Shown here: positions 29,825 to 41,200 of the stretch, in pieces | Layout of the letters: every line of letters begins with the position of its first letter | Numbering within the stretch: position 1 is the first letter of the stretch | Source of the DNA: Gracilaria gracilis | Lineage: Eukaryota; Rhodophyta; Florideophyceae; Gracilariales; Gracilariaceae | NCBI GenBank assembly: GCA_030374805.1 | Contig: JARGSG010000183.1 | Coordinates: forward strand, 930,001-994,000 | DNA length: 64,000 nucleotides | Direction of reading: 5' to 3' | Notes under the pieces: model-generated | Database searches by the model: none | What the model saw: the letters and a program-made list of their open reading frames with translations, nothing else | What the model was told of the DNA's origin: nothing | Made by a program: the position numbers and the translations under genes

Positions 29825-29992
29825 GTCTATGTGCTCGTAAAGAGAGAGAGTCGGAAATGCGAATGCTCACATTGTAGTAATCGTAAATTGTGATTGCTTT
29901 CTTTGTAGCAAGCACAGACTGTGATTGCGAAATTGCAATCAATTGCGACCCACTTCCTACTCAGGAGAATGGCCAATATCTATTCAGGACAT

Positions 29993-30105
29993 TTCTTCTT
30001 CTTTACTATGGTCAGTCGCCCCTGATCCCGAGACGACTGGAGGCCTATCTCAAGATAGTTCTCTCTCGTAAAGAAGGCCAAAACCCGTGACGGTCATTAC
30101 TCAAT
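29993..30105 (-). repeat. Dispersed repeat, copy 1 (retroelement 3' end with AAG tail)
   Basis: Similar over its length to 34552-34680 (shared blocks CGCCCCTGAT, AAGATAGTTCTCTCTC and AAAGAAGGCC). Read on the minus strand it lies directly after the LINE-like fragment ending at 30097 and finishes in AAAGAAGAAGAAA, so it looks like a 3' UTR with an AAG-rich tail. Confidence 0.6.
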
Positions 30106-30309
30106 CATATCTATCAGAGACTTGTCTTGTTTCTCCCCAGCTGTCGGTAACACATCGCGACATGCTGCTTTAGTTAAAGTACATCTGAAAAGCACGTGAT
30201 CAACGTCTTTCTTTGCAGCTGTCCCGAACTCACAACGCGTTATCTTTCTGTTTAGGTAAGAACTAACGGGGTGGAGCGTAGGCACATGCTTAGTGGCAAA
30301 CTGCGCCAA
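30097..30309 (-). pseudogene. LINE-like non-LTR retroelement fragment
   Basis: 70 codons resembling the region after reverse transcriptase/RNase H in non-LTR elements: LHPVSSYLNRKITRCEFG, then DVDHVLFRC in place of the usual 'C-x2-C...H-x-L-x2-C' zinc-binding motif. It has no natural start and is 5'-truncated. The stop is followed by the dispersed repeat 29993-30105, presumably the 3' UTR. Confidence 0.55.
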
Positions 30310-31710
30310 TGTAACTTCTGAGTCGTTGAACTCGCCCTTGTGATCGGCGCACCGATCGCTTACGGACTTTGGACGTCCAAAAACTCACATAGGCGATCGG
30401 CGCACTGTTCGCCTCTCTGGACTCGGGATGTCGCTAAACTCGGCCGCGTGATCGACCTTGGCGCTCATGGCACGTCGATCGCCGTCCGGACCTTGGTGGT
30501 ATGTCGCTAAACTGCCCCCGGTTAGCTGCTCCGGAAGCAGTAGGCACGGAATCGGACATCGGAGGACGACTCCACCACCATTTCCCTGACTTTTCCTTTC
30601 TACGGATGAGGTCCAATGGAACCGTTCGTACACTGAGGTTTTTGCAGGGTTTTCTCCGGGGGCTTACGTTAGAGCCCGAAAAGGTTGATCCGACGAGTGC
30701 TGGTTCTCTTTATCTAATGTCGCCGAAGGTATGGGGGTTAGAAAAGGGGATGCTGTCATGGTCTCAAGGGCGGCACAACGTGGCCCGTGCAGAGCGCCTT
30801 GTCCTGGTGTGCCCCTCTGCCGATGACCCATAACGAGGGTGAATGAAGAGGTATGACGAACATGAATAGGAACATGGGATACAATGGCGATGATTGTCGG
30901 TAGCGAAATGCTCACGCAGCCGAGAGTACCTTTTAGACCTAACGCTGTTTTTCGTAACAAAACATAGCTCAGTGAGCGTAACACAGCCGAAGAGTTTTAG
31001 TTTGTAGCTAGCTTATCAAAGACGCGTTATAGGTATTGGGGGTTCCTTTCACGAACCCCGCGCGATACGAGAATAAATAGGCGTATCTCGCTCACAATTA
31101 AGAAGAAGAAGTAGTAACTTCTGGGCACCTCGCACTTCGTTCGTCTTCTGAGTTCTCCGTATTGAAAGGAAGAACGCTTTTGCTTCTACTTTTGCTTTTT
31201 AACTGTGCTTGGACATCCTTAACGACATTTCTTATTAACATCACCAACAACTAAACCAGTTCGCCCTCGCGGTGGGGCAAGCATAGCGTTCCGGACGCAT
31301 TTGTCTTCGGGGATTCTAAAACATTGCGTTCAACATCGTTCTAAACGCCCGGTCGGCAGTTGGCAAACCCACCGTATGCTCTGCAATACGAGAAAGTGGA
31401 TTAAAAAACGGGATGTGCCCCCACACATCTAATCTTCGTCTTCGTTGTAGACACCAGCTCTCTATTATTAAACTGTAGCAAAGCTTCAAAGGCCAAGAAC
31501 TTTTATGCCCTACATATAGCTGTGACAGAGTCATCTCTGCTTCTCCAAACATTATTTCAGAGATGGATCACGTATGAGTAACAAAAGAATGCCTTTTCAC
31601 CTAAAGAGAAACTGGGAAACATGGCTCACTTTCCTAAAGATCTATGACGTGCAGCAGCTCGGTCCCAATTATAGTGCCCCTCTCTCTCCCTCTTTTATGA
31701 GTGCGCTAGC

Positions 31711-31893
31711 TTAACTACAATGCAGCACAGGACGTTTTTCTTGAGAGAAACGTTCTCTCACAAGGAATGCCAACACACGATCAGGCCATTTTCTAATAAT
31801 ATCTGCAACGGGAGATCCTTGGCGTTCTCGCAGCGCAGAAGGCATAATACGTCTTGAGTATAATCTCTCCCTCATTCGTTCATCGGAAAACAC
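31711..31893 (-). pseudogene. Retroelement ORF tail, copy A
   Basis: 60 codons, the longest of four related tails in the window: ALRERQGSPVADIIRKWPDR then VLAFLVRERFSQEKRPVLHC and a stop. It is probably the C-terminus of a non-LTR element protein; the upstream part is gone. Confidence 0.5.
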
Positions 31894-32330
31894 AAATCTT
31901 AGAAATAAGTAAATCGTTCATTAAAGCGTTGAATCACCCCACATTGGGCTGTCGTAGAGTTTAGTAGAATTAACTGCAGGCCTCTGAAGCGTAACTTTTG
32001 GACCTCATCATAACAAAAGTCTTTGTCACTGCGACACACACTCTCTTTTTGGACTTTAATTCTTCCATTCCTACTAGAGTTAAACGAAATCTTTGTTTAA
32101 ACAAAGCTTTCTGCCACAGTTCTTAATTCTCGCAGTTTACCTCGACCACTTCAAGGCATTTTGCTACAACATCCGTAATCGACATTTACTTGAAGTACGT
32201 CTTTTGATGGAACACCAGGGTGGCCAGCAACAGACCGTAGTTGCTTCGGTTACAGGGAAAGATATTACACGGAAATACTGGTTGCAGTTTTGGTACAGGT
32301 TACAATTCATACAAAGATTCGAGTTTCATG

Positions 32331-32359
32331 TACAAGACTTTACCTTGTAAAGTCTTGTA
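32331..32359. other. Perfect 13-bp stem-loop just after bZIP stop
   Basis: TACAAGACTTTAC, loop CTT, GTAAAGTCTTGTA. It lies 14-42 nt beyond the stop codon of the minus-strand bZIP gene, so it would be a hairpin near the start of that mRNA's 3' UTR. Confidence 0.6.
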
Positions 32360-32372
32360 GGATAAACCTATC

Positions 32373-34004
32373 CTAGCGTCCTGCAACATACTTATCGGCC
32401 ACTTGTTTCTTGAGGAAGATGTTCTGCCGGCGAAGCAGCATTTCTTGAGAACGTAGCAAGTCCGCTTTCTCCCTAGTCGTTTTAATATCATTTTTCAGAG
32501 CATCCATCATGACCTTTTTTCTCATATTGCTTCGCTGGGCACAGGCACGGTTTCTTTCCTTTCGTAGTTCTACCTTGAGGCGCCTAATTCGATCATCAGC
32601 GTTAACTTTTTCTTCATTGTTCTTACGAATTGACAGAGAATCTGTTTCAACGGATTCCACGTCACCAGCAAGAAATTCTTCTGTACGGCTAGTATGTTCA
32701 TGAGAACCGAACGCATCTTCAGCATCTGGTGTGACCACATCCACTGCTTGGGTACCTACTACATCTTCCTCAGATATATTCATTGCTCCTCCAAATGTCC
32801 CAGACTGCACAGATGGCACTAGAAGAGTGTCTATTAGAGAGGGAGTTATATTCATATCGACGGATTCCAGGTTTCCTTCCTCTTCTCCTACTAGCGGTAA
32901 CAAAGAGTTGACTGCGACAGGCTCAGTGGCAAGGTTAAGAGTTTGTGAAACTGTACCAACATCGCTCAGTAATAAGCCCCCCAAAGCAGCTTCTGACGAT
33001 GAAGTAACTCTATTCCTAATATAAGCTTGTCGCATATTCCTCGCAGCGTCGGCAAAAAGCTTCAAATTAGAATGTCGGGCAGTTTCTCCACCTACGTGCT
33101 TAGTGATTGCTAATCGCCTCAATCCCTCTACAAGATCAAAGTCAAACTTAGGACGTGACACAAACAGGCACCCAAGTGCACCACCTCTGATCTTCACACC
33201 AGCTGCAAACAAAGCCACTGTTGTTCTCCCTTCGAATACGCCTCCGCTACCCAGTGTACATTTTCGGAAGGCTTCGTAGTCGAACGGATGTCTGGGTTTC
33301 ACGACTGGTGCCTCGCAAAAGCACTCATCCGCAGAGAGCCGGCAATCTGGGCATTTGCGATGCTCGGTAGACATTTGCATGAACAGCAAAGCAGCCATCA
33401 TGTCCTTCACGAACAGAGAACCTCGTAGAAGAAGACCCTGGAAAATGTTGGCATCCACAGCAACGATAAATCTCACTTGTCGGGTGTTTGTAATCATCTT
33501 TGAGTACTCGAGACGATACGCATTGAATTCCGCGTAGTTGGCAACTAGTACAGTGTAACCTTCTTCGTCATGTTTGACAAATCGTGATGTGGTCAAGGTT
33601 TCCACTTTAGTTGGTTCAAGCCCCCATGCTGATCCAGGAATATAAATGTCCTTCGAAACAACGAACCCAAATGTCTTCCCATCAGAACTATACGCAGGAA
33701 ATGTAAAATGACGGCTGCTCCAATGGTCGGATAGAGAATCTTGCGGGCTGGAGTTGGGCTCTACACTAGTTTCGGACATCTCGTTTGTCACAGCGAATTG
33801 CGGAAGCTGCGGGTGAACGAGGTGTTGAAGCTCAATTGGGTCGCCTGCGAACAGAAACCTTGAACATGACGGGTCTCGAAGGACACGAAGCAATTCATGA
33901 AAGTATTGGATACCGCTGAGGGGTTCAGAGCTTGGGTTTGTTGCAAGGGACGCGAGAGCCTGAGCTTCAGAGTGAGTGGGATATATAGGAAGCTCGTAAG
34001 CCAT
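32373..34004 (-). CDS. bZIP-type transcription factor-like protein
   Basis: 543 residues from the ATG at 34004; the frame is open slightly further up without an ATG. The C-terminus holds a bZIP: basic region ERNRACAQRSNMRKKV (Asn-x7-Arg) near residues 487-502, then a zipper with Leu/Ile spaced over about five heptads (MDALKNDI...LLRSQEMLL...IFLKKQV). The first 330 residues form an unrecognised folded-looking domain (YIPGSAWGLEPTKVETL, FIVAVDANIFQGLLLRGSLF) with a Cys cluster CPDCRLSADECFCEA near 225-240 that might bind metal. The middle, 340-470, is acidic and Ser-rich, like an activation region. A nuclear DNA-binding role is inferred from the bZIP. Its isolated position between retroelement-rich gaps is notable. 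Confidence 0.8.
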   Translation of the reverse strand: MAYELPIYPTHSEAQALASLATNPSSEPLSGIQYFHELLRVLRDPSCSRFLFAGDPIELQHLVHPQLPQFAVTNEMSETSVEPNSSPQDSLSDHWSSRHFTFPAYSSDGKTFGFVVSKDIYIPGSAWGLEPTKVETLTTSRFVKHDEEGYTVLVANYAEFNAYRLEYSKMITNTRQVRFIVAVDANIFQGLLLRGSLFVKDMMAALLFMQMSTEHRKCPDCRLSADECFCEAPVVKPRHPFDYEAFRKCTLGSGGVFEGRTTVALFAAGVKIRGGALGCLFVSRPKFDFDLVEGLRRLAITKHVGGETARHSNLKLFADAARNMRQAYIRNRVTSSSEAALGGLLLSDVGTVSQTLNLATEPVAVNSLLPLVGEEEGNLESVDMNITPSLIDTLLVPSVQSGTFGGAMNISEEDVVGTQAVDVVTPDAEDAFGSHEHTSRTEEFLAGDVESVETDSLSIRKNNEEKVNADDRIRRLKVELRKERNRACAQRSNMRKKVMMDALKNDIKTTREKADLLRSQEMLLRRQNIFLKKQVADKYVAGR

Positions 34005-34334
34005 AGTTGAGCCTCGTGAATTCAACAATCAACGCAGGGATTCGCAACAGGATGCATTCGGGGTTTTTCAGAACATGAACGAAAGTCGGATTACCTCGTG
34101 TGAAATTTCACAGTATCTAGTAGACACTAGAGGGGAGGGCTTGGTAACACTGCGCTCACCCCATTCACGTAGACGTATTCTCTCACAATCTCAATCTCAG
34201 AGTCGTTCGGTTTCCGTAAACCTGTGGCTAGCTAAGATACTGTAGCTTTCCGCAGATGTGGAGTTCGAGTACGCTGCCGTCTCACGGCTGGGGTCACAAT
34301 CGCAATCGTACAAACACCCAGAGCCAGCAATGCT

Positions 34335-34435
34335 TGTTAAATGATAGCATGTTTGTGTGTTTGGATTGTTCGCAGAGAGGCTGCTTCAGCCTCTCTGCGA
34401 ACAATCCAAACACAAAAACATGCTATCATTTAACA
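34335..34435. repeat. 49-bp inverted repeat with 3-nt loop (long hairpin)
   Basis: Left arm 34335-34383, loop CTT 34384-34386, right arm 34387-34435. Arms are complementary at 48 of 49 positions. A transcript of either strand would fold into a near-perfect 49-bp hairpin, of the size of a small-RNA precursor. Target duplications or a coding frame were not seen. Confidence 0.85.
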
Positions 34436-34551
34436 GGCCCCTCTGCAGAACAGGTCCTGCTAAAGTTGTTACACGTACGAGTGAACGCCGAGTTGAGAGC
34501 GAACGCAAGAAGCTTTCTTTGAGAACCATTATGACGATTACGATACCTTTC

Positions 34552-34680
34552 TTCTTCTTTCTTCTTTACTGTGGTCATCCGCCCCTGATTCCGAGGCGGC
34601 CGAAGAGCAATATACTGATGTATGTATCTAAAGATAGTTCTCTCTCTTAAAGAAGGCCAGAAACCGTAACGGCCACTGCT
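34552..34680 (-). repeat. Dispersed repeat, copy 2 (retroelement 3' end with AAG tail)
   Basis: Matches 29993-30105 with small indels. On the minus strand it ends in AAAGAAGAAAGAAGAAG. No coding part remains beside it. Confidence 0.6.
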
Positions 34681-35250
34681 TGATACGATACCTTTGTACT
34701 AATAAGACAAAGGGCCTGTTTACGGATTAGAAAAAAAACAGCTGAAACCTGTGACGTGATCAAGGTTAGATGTTGAGAAAGGATGCGTGTTTGTCATACA
34801 TCAAAGGAGGTTGAGTGGTATCCTTGTTGAATGTCCCTCTCGGCCAACACTTGTTATGAGTGGGAGTGGGAGAAACTATTCAAAGAAACTCCTGCTTCTC
34901 ATAGGCCAACAGAACCACAAGTTAGTACCAACCCAAACTTCGGTGGCTATAGACGAAGCAAAGGTGGCGAAGCGGTTTGAACAACGCCAATCGAGAACGT
35001 GACAAGATTACGGTATATTCATCTAAGCAGAGATCGGCAGTTGAGCCGATCAGAGTTTTATGTAGTGTCGTTAATATGTTGCGCACATCGGAACAAAAAC
35101 AACTGCAATGTATCTAGCATCTACGATTATACACTGTTGTACAGATTCGTCGTCGGAGATAATATATATTGTACAAGTTACATATTTGGTTGTGTGACCC
35201 ATTCTTCCTCTCACCGGAGGGCACCTTCGGGCTTCTAAAAGGACGCAGTA

Positions 35251-38200
35251 TTACCAAAACGCACACCATCCCAAGAAAAGCGAACATAGGTTCTCAATGT
35301 TTGTTGCGTCTCGTATTAGGAAATCAACCTGCTCTGGGACAGTCAAGCACAACTTCGAATCGAAATCCCGTCCAACCAGTTTGTCTTCAATTCTCTGCAA
35401 AGCTTGGTGCGCTTTCTCATTACCGACAATTGTGATCCGGTTGTCCGACGGGTCAGCCGTTCTAAAGAAGCGTCGCTGTGCAATTCGTTCGGCCTCTGCT
35501 GGGGTTGTAAGCTCTGCAGGGTCGAAGTCGGGGTGTGCCTCAGGTTGAAAGTGCAGTGGAGCAGAGGGGGTAGGAATTGCACCAGGGTACAGATCGTTCA
35601 ACGGCTCGACAAATGCTGCTCCAGTTTGGACTAGCGGATACAAAGCAGCAACCGACGCAGACAGGCTCCCTGTTTCTCGGAGGCTCCTGACAATGTCTGA
35701 CTCTCCCTCAAGAGGTCGAGCGAAAGCCATTGCAGACCCCTCTAAGTCTGTATCTCGCTCTTCACGAAAAGCTAATAACTCCTTCACCTTGATCAACTTC
35801 CATCGAATCAGAGGATCGTAGACAAAGGCCTCCATCATCGAAAGAAGAGATTGACGCGCATCGCTTCGCAGCACCTCCATGGCGACTTGGGACGTCTGTC
35901 GAAAATGTCCGTCAACGCCGCATGGTTCCAGAGCATCAACAAGCATGCGGGTCAAGCGAAACGGAACTCGTTCAGGGTACTTCTCCCGTTTCATCGCCAC
36001 TTCGAAACAGTCGCCAAAATCGATGTGCATGACTTTCCCAGTGTCTCGCTCGATCATCAAATTTGATGGGTGTCGGTCACCTAAACCAAGTACATATCCC
36101 ATCATCGATGTTGTCGCTAGTGATTTGGCGTACATAGTTCGCCGTTCAAACCATATTTCGGAATTACGACTCTTTAACCACAAGACCTTGGCGATGTCTA
36201 CACCACCTGTGTTCTGTAGCATGAACTCAAACAACTCTACCTTTTGGAGAAGAGGAAGGCGGTCCGGTTCGGGGGCTTTTCTGAGCATGACCCTGTGCTC
36301 CACATTCGGCATTATCTTTCGAACTTCACGGTATTCTTTGACCAAGGAGTGCAGCGTATCGCAGCCAGGCACCCAGCCAATGAGACCGGCCTCCCCAGAA
36401 AGAGCAATAACTGGATATGTCTTCAACCCAACTTTGCTTAATGCTTCCTTTTCACTACTCTTCGAAAAGATTTTGTTGACCAAACTAAACACCTGCATAA
36501 CTCTTTCATCTTGACGCAGATCTTCATGTCCCTTCAAGAGAAAGTGGTACTCTTCACCATCACTGCCAATTACAGATAGCTTTCGCGGCCTCTGCTTGCT
36601 CTGCATCACAGTTAGTTTTGGGTTGAAAGCAAAGATTGCAACGGCTGGACTGCTATCATATGGATCGTATGTCCCTGGTACAGCAAGCTTCAAGCCCCTA
36701 GCTTGATTGAGCCCTTTTGAAACGAACGCTAGATCCAAGACATTGATGCTCTGCTGATAGCGTTGCATTTTTCGAAAAACATGATGATAGACAGCCCATG
36801 CTTGGTTAAGATACTGACATGCTGGCCCATCGATGTCAATACCTTGGTGACTGTTTGCATCAAATTTCCGAATCAACTCTACGGCATCTTCGAGCTCTCG
36901 TCCAAATTTATCGATAAACGTTTGTTCATATCTTGTTTCCGGACCCCGTTCCATCATTTCATGAAGAGGCAGTATTGTTTCCATCATCTCGAAGATCTTC
37001 TGATTCATGAAGTAAAGCTTGGACGCCTCCTCAAGTCGTTCACACCATATTTCAGACCACAACACGGCAACCCTCACAAGTTCGTTTGCTACCATTTCAG
37101 CTTCTTCAACGATATCTTTGTGATTGTGCTTAATTTCCGCCAGGATCTGAGTAGCTGTATTAGCTCTCTTTTCTTGATGAGAAGCATACACTTTCTTCGC
37201 TACCGTGAGGGGATATACAGCCACCTGGGGATGCATCGTTCCGATTCGTGATAAAAGAACTCGTACCCCTCGCTGAACTTCAGGGAATGGCGTGTACAGA
37301 CGAGCAATTATTTGTGGAACAACTTCAAGCCACATTGTGATGTTGGTCTTCTCAAAACCTCTGTCGAACTCAACATAATAATCGTCTAAGCCGCCGAAGT
37401 TGAACCACAGAGTCAAAACTCTCAACGAATCTTCAGTGGCTGTCTTACTCTTCAAATCGATAGACTTGAAGTAACCTTGTACTGCTCCGACAGCGAATCT
37501 CTTTTCTCGTTTCCCAATCTTGATGCCATTTCCAAGGTGATAACCAACATCAGGAATTCCCCCTTGCTTTTCAACAAGTGCTAGAAAACGATTCTCATTC
37601 AGAGCGCCCCAGTGATGCCACGCTTTGCCCCATTCAGGACAAATCTTTACAGCATGATCGGCATATATGATTGGATCGGTAATGCACGACTCCTCTACTT
37701 CTTTGCCATCAATCATTCGGGACCCCCACTTCGAGAGCTTGGAAAATACCTCTCCGGCGGTCACCCGTTTGGCTTCCAGCTCTTCGGACGGCAAACCAAT
37801 GAGCATTCCATCTTCAGTAAAGCCGACACCAGCATTCCACAGGTACTCATTCCGACACTGCTCGAGGGCCGAGTACGCTTCTACTCGTCTATTCAGCGCC
37901 CATAAAAGCTTAATACACGAAAACTTGATGTCTAAGTCTTGAATGGTGACTACTGCCTGCGGGTCCCATGAACCGGAGCCAAACAACTGCTGGAATGTAT
38001 CGGTAGCAAGTACATTGCTTTCCGACCCAACTCGTGCGGCGGTTTGGTGTTGATAATATGATTTCAACAACATTCTCAAAGCCTCCCTTGACATTGGCAT
38101 GCGCCCATCCTTACGACACATGGTCGAAAATTCCAACCATTGTTCTTTGTTATGTATTGGTTTCATGACCAATGTTCGAATCATGAGTAGACGGTACCAC

Positions 38201-41200
38201 GTGTAGCGATCATGTTTGCAACCTCGTAACCTTTGATCCCAAATATCCCGCAACCGTCGTCGCCCAAAAGAGGCCGAGTCGTCATCGGGCATACGAAGGA
38301 AAGCGATCATTTCTTCGAGCTCTACCAGAATCTGAGCGTCAACAACTCTTTCGTACGCTCGAGGGTATCCTTCGCTTACTCTTGCTGTCAGGTCCAAATC
38401 AAGTCGTTTGCGAGCGTTCCTCAAGTAGTACTCGGCGTCATCAAGCTTGGAGGGATTTGTCCTTCCTTGCTTTACAAGCATCATCGTCCTGTAGAAAGAC
38501 CCATGATAGGTGTTAGGCCGCAGGTACCCAACCCATTCCTCAAACTCATCCCATCGCCCAAGATCGAGAGCAACTGACGCCCCCTTCCCCTCTAGTGCAA
38601 GTTCACAGAGAGCACGAGGACTACTGACACAGGCTTGCCTCGACTCCAGTACAAGTTCATTAAGCTCCTGCCATTCTCCAATCTCGTTTAAACAGCGAAG
38701 TCTACCAAGCAAGCTTTTCCATTTTGTCTTCTCAGAGTAAAGAATATTGCCTACTGAACCAAAATCAATGTCAACCTTCTTATACTCAATCAGGGCCTCA
38801 TCCCACTTCTGCAGCTTTTCGAACCACATTTCTCTTATTTTGGCACCTTTCATTGCCTGGTAGTGGTCCAAGGTACCAATTGCAGACTCAAGGTTGTTCA
38901 GGCGATCATATATTGAAATTAGACCGTCTTCACCGTCGATGTCCATATCGATCATTTCCGGCTTTCCGATGTGGTGCGCGTAGTCCAATTCTCGATATCG
39001 CACAGCCTTGGCAAACGCACCACACCTACATGCAGCACGAGCGATTTTCATGTTGCTTGTCGGGAGGGGCTTCTCGTCATGATCCATGAATTCATATAGG
39101 TTCAAAAGGGACTGTAGAATATTCAAAGGTATCGTCTCAGAGCAAAGAGCTAATTCCAGGTTACTTACAAGCTTCACTTTTGATTCTGAGCTCAGGGGAT
39201 GTTTCCAACACGATAAGAAGGCCGCATTGAACAGCAATTTCGTAAATTGGGGATATGACTCGGAAATCCGTACGCAAGCACGAAACGCTGGTGACCCAGA
39301 CTGCTCCAACATAGCCGCTCCGAGATTCGAATACCATCGAACCCAATCATCCTCACTGAAACTTGGTCGCACTTCCCATTTCTGTAATAGAACAGCTTCC
39401 GTAAGGTTGTGCTTACGAGAAGTTGGGTTCCGGTTCGAATTCGAAATATGGCACATTTCTACAACCTCTCTTCTTCCCAAGGCCAAGCTATGTCCAGCAT
39501 AAGGCATATCCGTCATTGTCCGGTGACCCTTTAGGACTCTTGAGTCTGTTTGTGTGGTAATTCCTATTGTCCTTTGGGTGCGCCGTTTCCTCTGTGCTAA
39601 CAAGGCGTCCAAAGCATCGTGGACCACTTTGTTTTTTTGCTTGAGACTACTGAGCCTGAGGGCTCTCTTCACAATTGGGACATACGCATCAAAAGCACAT
39701 GATGACCGCCTTCCAATTTCCAGAAGTGCTGTGCCGGCAGACACAACAAGGTCAACACCATTAGTGCCACGTGAGCTCTGTACAAAGTCATCATGAACTG
39801 ATTCAGATCTCATGGCGCGATCATTTGATCCCACGAGCACTTGAATCAAGGGTTGCACAACACTTGGTAGAACTTCAATATCTGACATATCTTGCAGAAT
39901 CGAGATCAAAGTCATTAGAGCTTCTTCGCGACGTACCGCAAGTTTCTTCGCCAGGGTCAACTTCGTCAGGCATTCTAGGACAATGGTCTCGTGTACCCCG
40001 AATAAAGGACTAAAAGTCTCCAATGTCTTCAATACCGCCGACGCCATTGCACCATTTCCAGAACGATCCTGCACAAGGCATGAAAGCAGATATGGCAAAA
40101 CTGTGGGAATGATCGGGGCGAAGTGATCCCCTATTGCTATTCGAAGCTTCGAAAGCAAATTGCATATGTTGATTACACATGGCGGTATACTCCCAAGCTG
40201 TTTCAAAAACTTCCACATCAACAATACCGTATCACAGACGTATGGCATGTAATCGAAACCCGCTAAATATATAAGTTCCTGGAGGCGGGTCATGATCTGG
40301 TTCTCGAGTTCTGTGAACGTGAGTCCAGAGGATCCTTCAGAACGAGCACATCTTGCCAATAACCAAAGTATACGCGGCACAACAGCCGGAAGAAATTGAG
40401 AGCACTTTGGACCTGATGATCTCACGATGTTCACGATAGCCTTCACGGCCTCTTTGTGATGTGATCGTTGTCTCGGGTTCGTAATTATAAGATTCAGTTG
40501 ATCTAGAGCAACAGAAGAAAAATAGTTGGGGTTATTTGTAAAGGGGTGTTCGAGCTCCTCCACAAGAGATACGTTTTCCAGTTCTTCCGCGTCCCATACT
40601 GGACGATATGCCATCATGCTCTCGAAATGTTCTCCGCCATATGAGAAAAGAGCTATGGAGGGTTCGATGTCCTGTGGTCGGCCTATAGGATTCAAAAACG
40701 TTGGTTGAGAGTCATCTTTCATTGCGTTTCCATCACTGAAGCTTCTCCTCAAGCCACCACTCTCATTCGCTGGTACTCGCTCTTTCTTAACATTTGTGCT
40801 GCTCTGACCTGAGCCAACTAGAGCAGCAAGTTTGGAAGATGCTAAATGGCTTGTGCTTGAAGGTCCCACTTGCACACCGGAAATAAACGACGCATAGTTT
40901 CTTAAAGTCCCACGATCTTGACTGCCGGATGACATGTTGCGAGCTTGGGTGTATTGGCGACGCTCGAAGAACCTAGGAAGGTTAACGTACTTATGATTCT
41001 CTGGATTCACAGCCCCTAGAGAGCCAATCAAGATCTCCGCCTCAAGACGAACACTTTGGTCCGTTTCCACAGTCAAGAGTTGTACCAAACCCGGAAGAAG
41101 TGCACGATGGGCATCGTAAGGCTTTATGACGAAGCCAGTATTCTGAACAAGGCCAGTCAACGCTCTCAAGGCTGCCTTACGCATCGCAGGCTCCGACGAC

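Larger units (their letters stand above)
28883..32330. other. Gene-poor 3.4 kb with retroelement debris
   Basis: No intact gene found. Contents: ATTGCAATCG-like repeats (29338-29490 and 29860-29945), a LINE-like ORF tail on the + strand (29740-29824), another on the minus strand (31711-31893), a LINE zinc-finger fragment (30097-30309), a repeat shared with 34552-34680, an AAGAAGAAGAAG tract at about 31100, and repeated motifs GATCGGCGCAC and ATGTCGCTAAACT between 30340 and 30520. Confidence 0.55.
34005..35250. other. Intergenic region with fold-back and retroelement tail
   Basis: Between the bZIP gene and the TOR 3' end. It contains the 101-bp inverted repeat (34335-34435) and copy 2 of the dispersed repeat (34552-34680). 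Small open frames have no family features. Confidence 0.5.
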
